Source: Hormoscilla sp. GM7CHS1pb (GTDB lineage: Bacteria; Cyanobacteriota; Cyanobacteriia; Cyanobacteriales; Desertifilaceae). From it: DNA of 64,000 bases. The notes below the pieces were generated by a model. The model was not told the origin of the DNA. It saw only the letters and a list, made by a program, of their open reading frames with translations, and did no database searches. The translations under genes and the position numbers were made by a program. Numbering within the stretch: the stretch's first letter is position 1; every line of letters starts with the position of its first letter. Shown in pieces: positions 63,501 to 64,000 of the stretch. Location of the stretch: contig JACONN010000002.1 in NCBI GenBank assembly GCA_014323675.1, positions 2,524,001-2,588,000 on the forward strand. Reading direction: 5' to 3'.

Positions 63501-64000
63501 TTTGCTGCGAGAGTTCCGGGATGCGCCGAACAAAAGGATGGGCAACCCCCGACTGGCATTCTTGCGCAAATGATGACATCACAAGATAGATGTCCTTCCC
63601 GAATGCTCTCCTACCAACGGGTTTTGACCACACCCTTGACCACACCCCAACTATTGCCTATCTCACCTCACATCTCACATAAGTACAACGGGTGTGGTCA
63701 AAAGTAGTTGATCGCCAGGTGCATCTCAGATACATGTATACAGCCCCTTCACGTCAAGAGACATCTGGGAAAAATCTCAAAACCTCCAGTAGTGCTATGA
63801 TATCGGGTGGAGATGTGCCGCCCCTTTGCCCCGATGCCGATGCTTCTTGTTGGGATCCTGTCCGACACGAGCATGGCAAGCCTGTTAATTTAGCATAACA
63901 TGCTCCTTAGTTGTGGTTGCGGGCAAGTCTGGGTCCAGGCAACTCCAGCAGACTGCCCGATCGCGGGTGCAGGTTTCATGCTACCATATCAAATATAGCG
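63501..64000. other. Right edge, repeat-rich, no clear gene
   Basis: Short repeats (GGTTTTGACCACACCC twice, GGGTGTGGTCAAAA once inverted, GTGCATCTCAGAT) dominate. A frame ending DADASCWDPVRHEHGKPVNL at 63898 looks superficially coding, but I recognise no family. Confidence 0.35.

Overview
The window comes from a cyanobacterium, probably a filamentous one. It carries two identical psbA genes (photosystem II D1) plus a psbA fragment, chlP for the chlorophyll phytyl tail, a cofG gene, the HIP1-type octamer GCGATCGC throughout, group II introns with LtrA-type proteins, many Uma2 nuclease remnants and dense short repeats. I cannot name the species from the sequence alone.

Layout. 0-3.7 kb: a broken Uma2 gene, then tandem Panacea-domain antitoxin genes with one surviving toxin-like gene and decayed remnants. 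3.9-6.7 kb: a PLD-helicase gene broken into frames. 6.8-8 kb: chlP. 8.5-13.5 kb: decayed VWA-like and ARPP-1-like genes riddled with a 25-27 bp interspersed repeat, two decayed PIN toxin-antitoxin loci and a pilin remnant. 13.6-16.5 kb: a truncated group II intron abutting a 5'-truncated yvcK, an intron-like remnant and tsaE. 16.8-28.5 kb: the psbA island. Two identical psbA genes and a third truncated copy flank a propeller/dockerin-like protein, an LRR protein, a TacAT-type toxin-antitoxin pair, a full group II intron and a secreted PAN protein. The LRR and PAN genes have psbA-like promoters. 28.6-30.4 kb: cofG, tRNA-Cys and purN. 30.4-37 kb: small accessory genes, a polymorphic-toxin/immunity pair, TspO, a VanX-type dipeptidase and Uma2 genes. 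37-38 kb: yidD and rpsD, divergent. 38.3-48.2 kb: SDR, paired SMR transporters (the second interrupted by a group II intron), a sulfotransferase-like gene and a stand-alone A-MT-PCP-reductase NRPS split by a MITE. 48.6-51.8 kb: four tandem TPR-PIN cassettes in different states of decay. 52.6-58.3 kb: moaA, guaA, a deleted cation-efflux gene and map. 58.7-64 kb: a ParDE-type locus, an HlyD adaptor, an Rpn-like nuclease gene with a 304-bp tandem duplication of its 3' end, and tandem repeats.

How it works together. Housekeeping genes (chlP, tsaE, psbA, purN, rpsD, yidD, moaA, guaA, map) sit as islands in a repeat-rich accessory background dominated by toxin-antitoxin modules. Two of those modules (Panacea and TPR-PIN) are amplified in tandem with antitoxin-side genes retained and toxins mostly lost. 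The NRPS, sulfotransferase, SDR and SMR group is a possible small biosynthetic locus, now interrupted by an intron and a MITE. Many single-base frameshifts lie in homopolymers, including one in the essential rpsD gene. Part of the apparent pseudogenisation may therefore be sequencing error, whereas deletions, repeat insertions and truncations cannot be explained that way.
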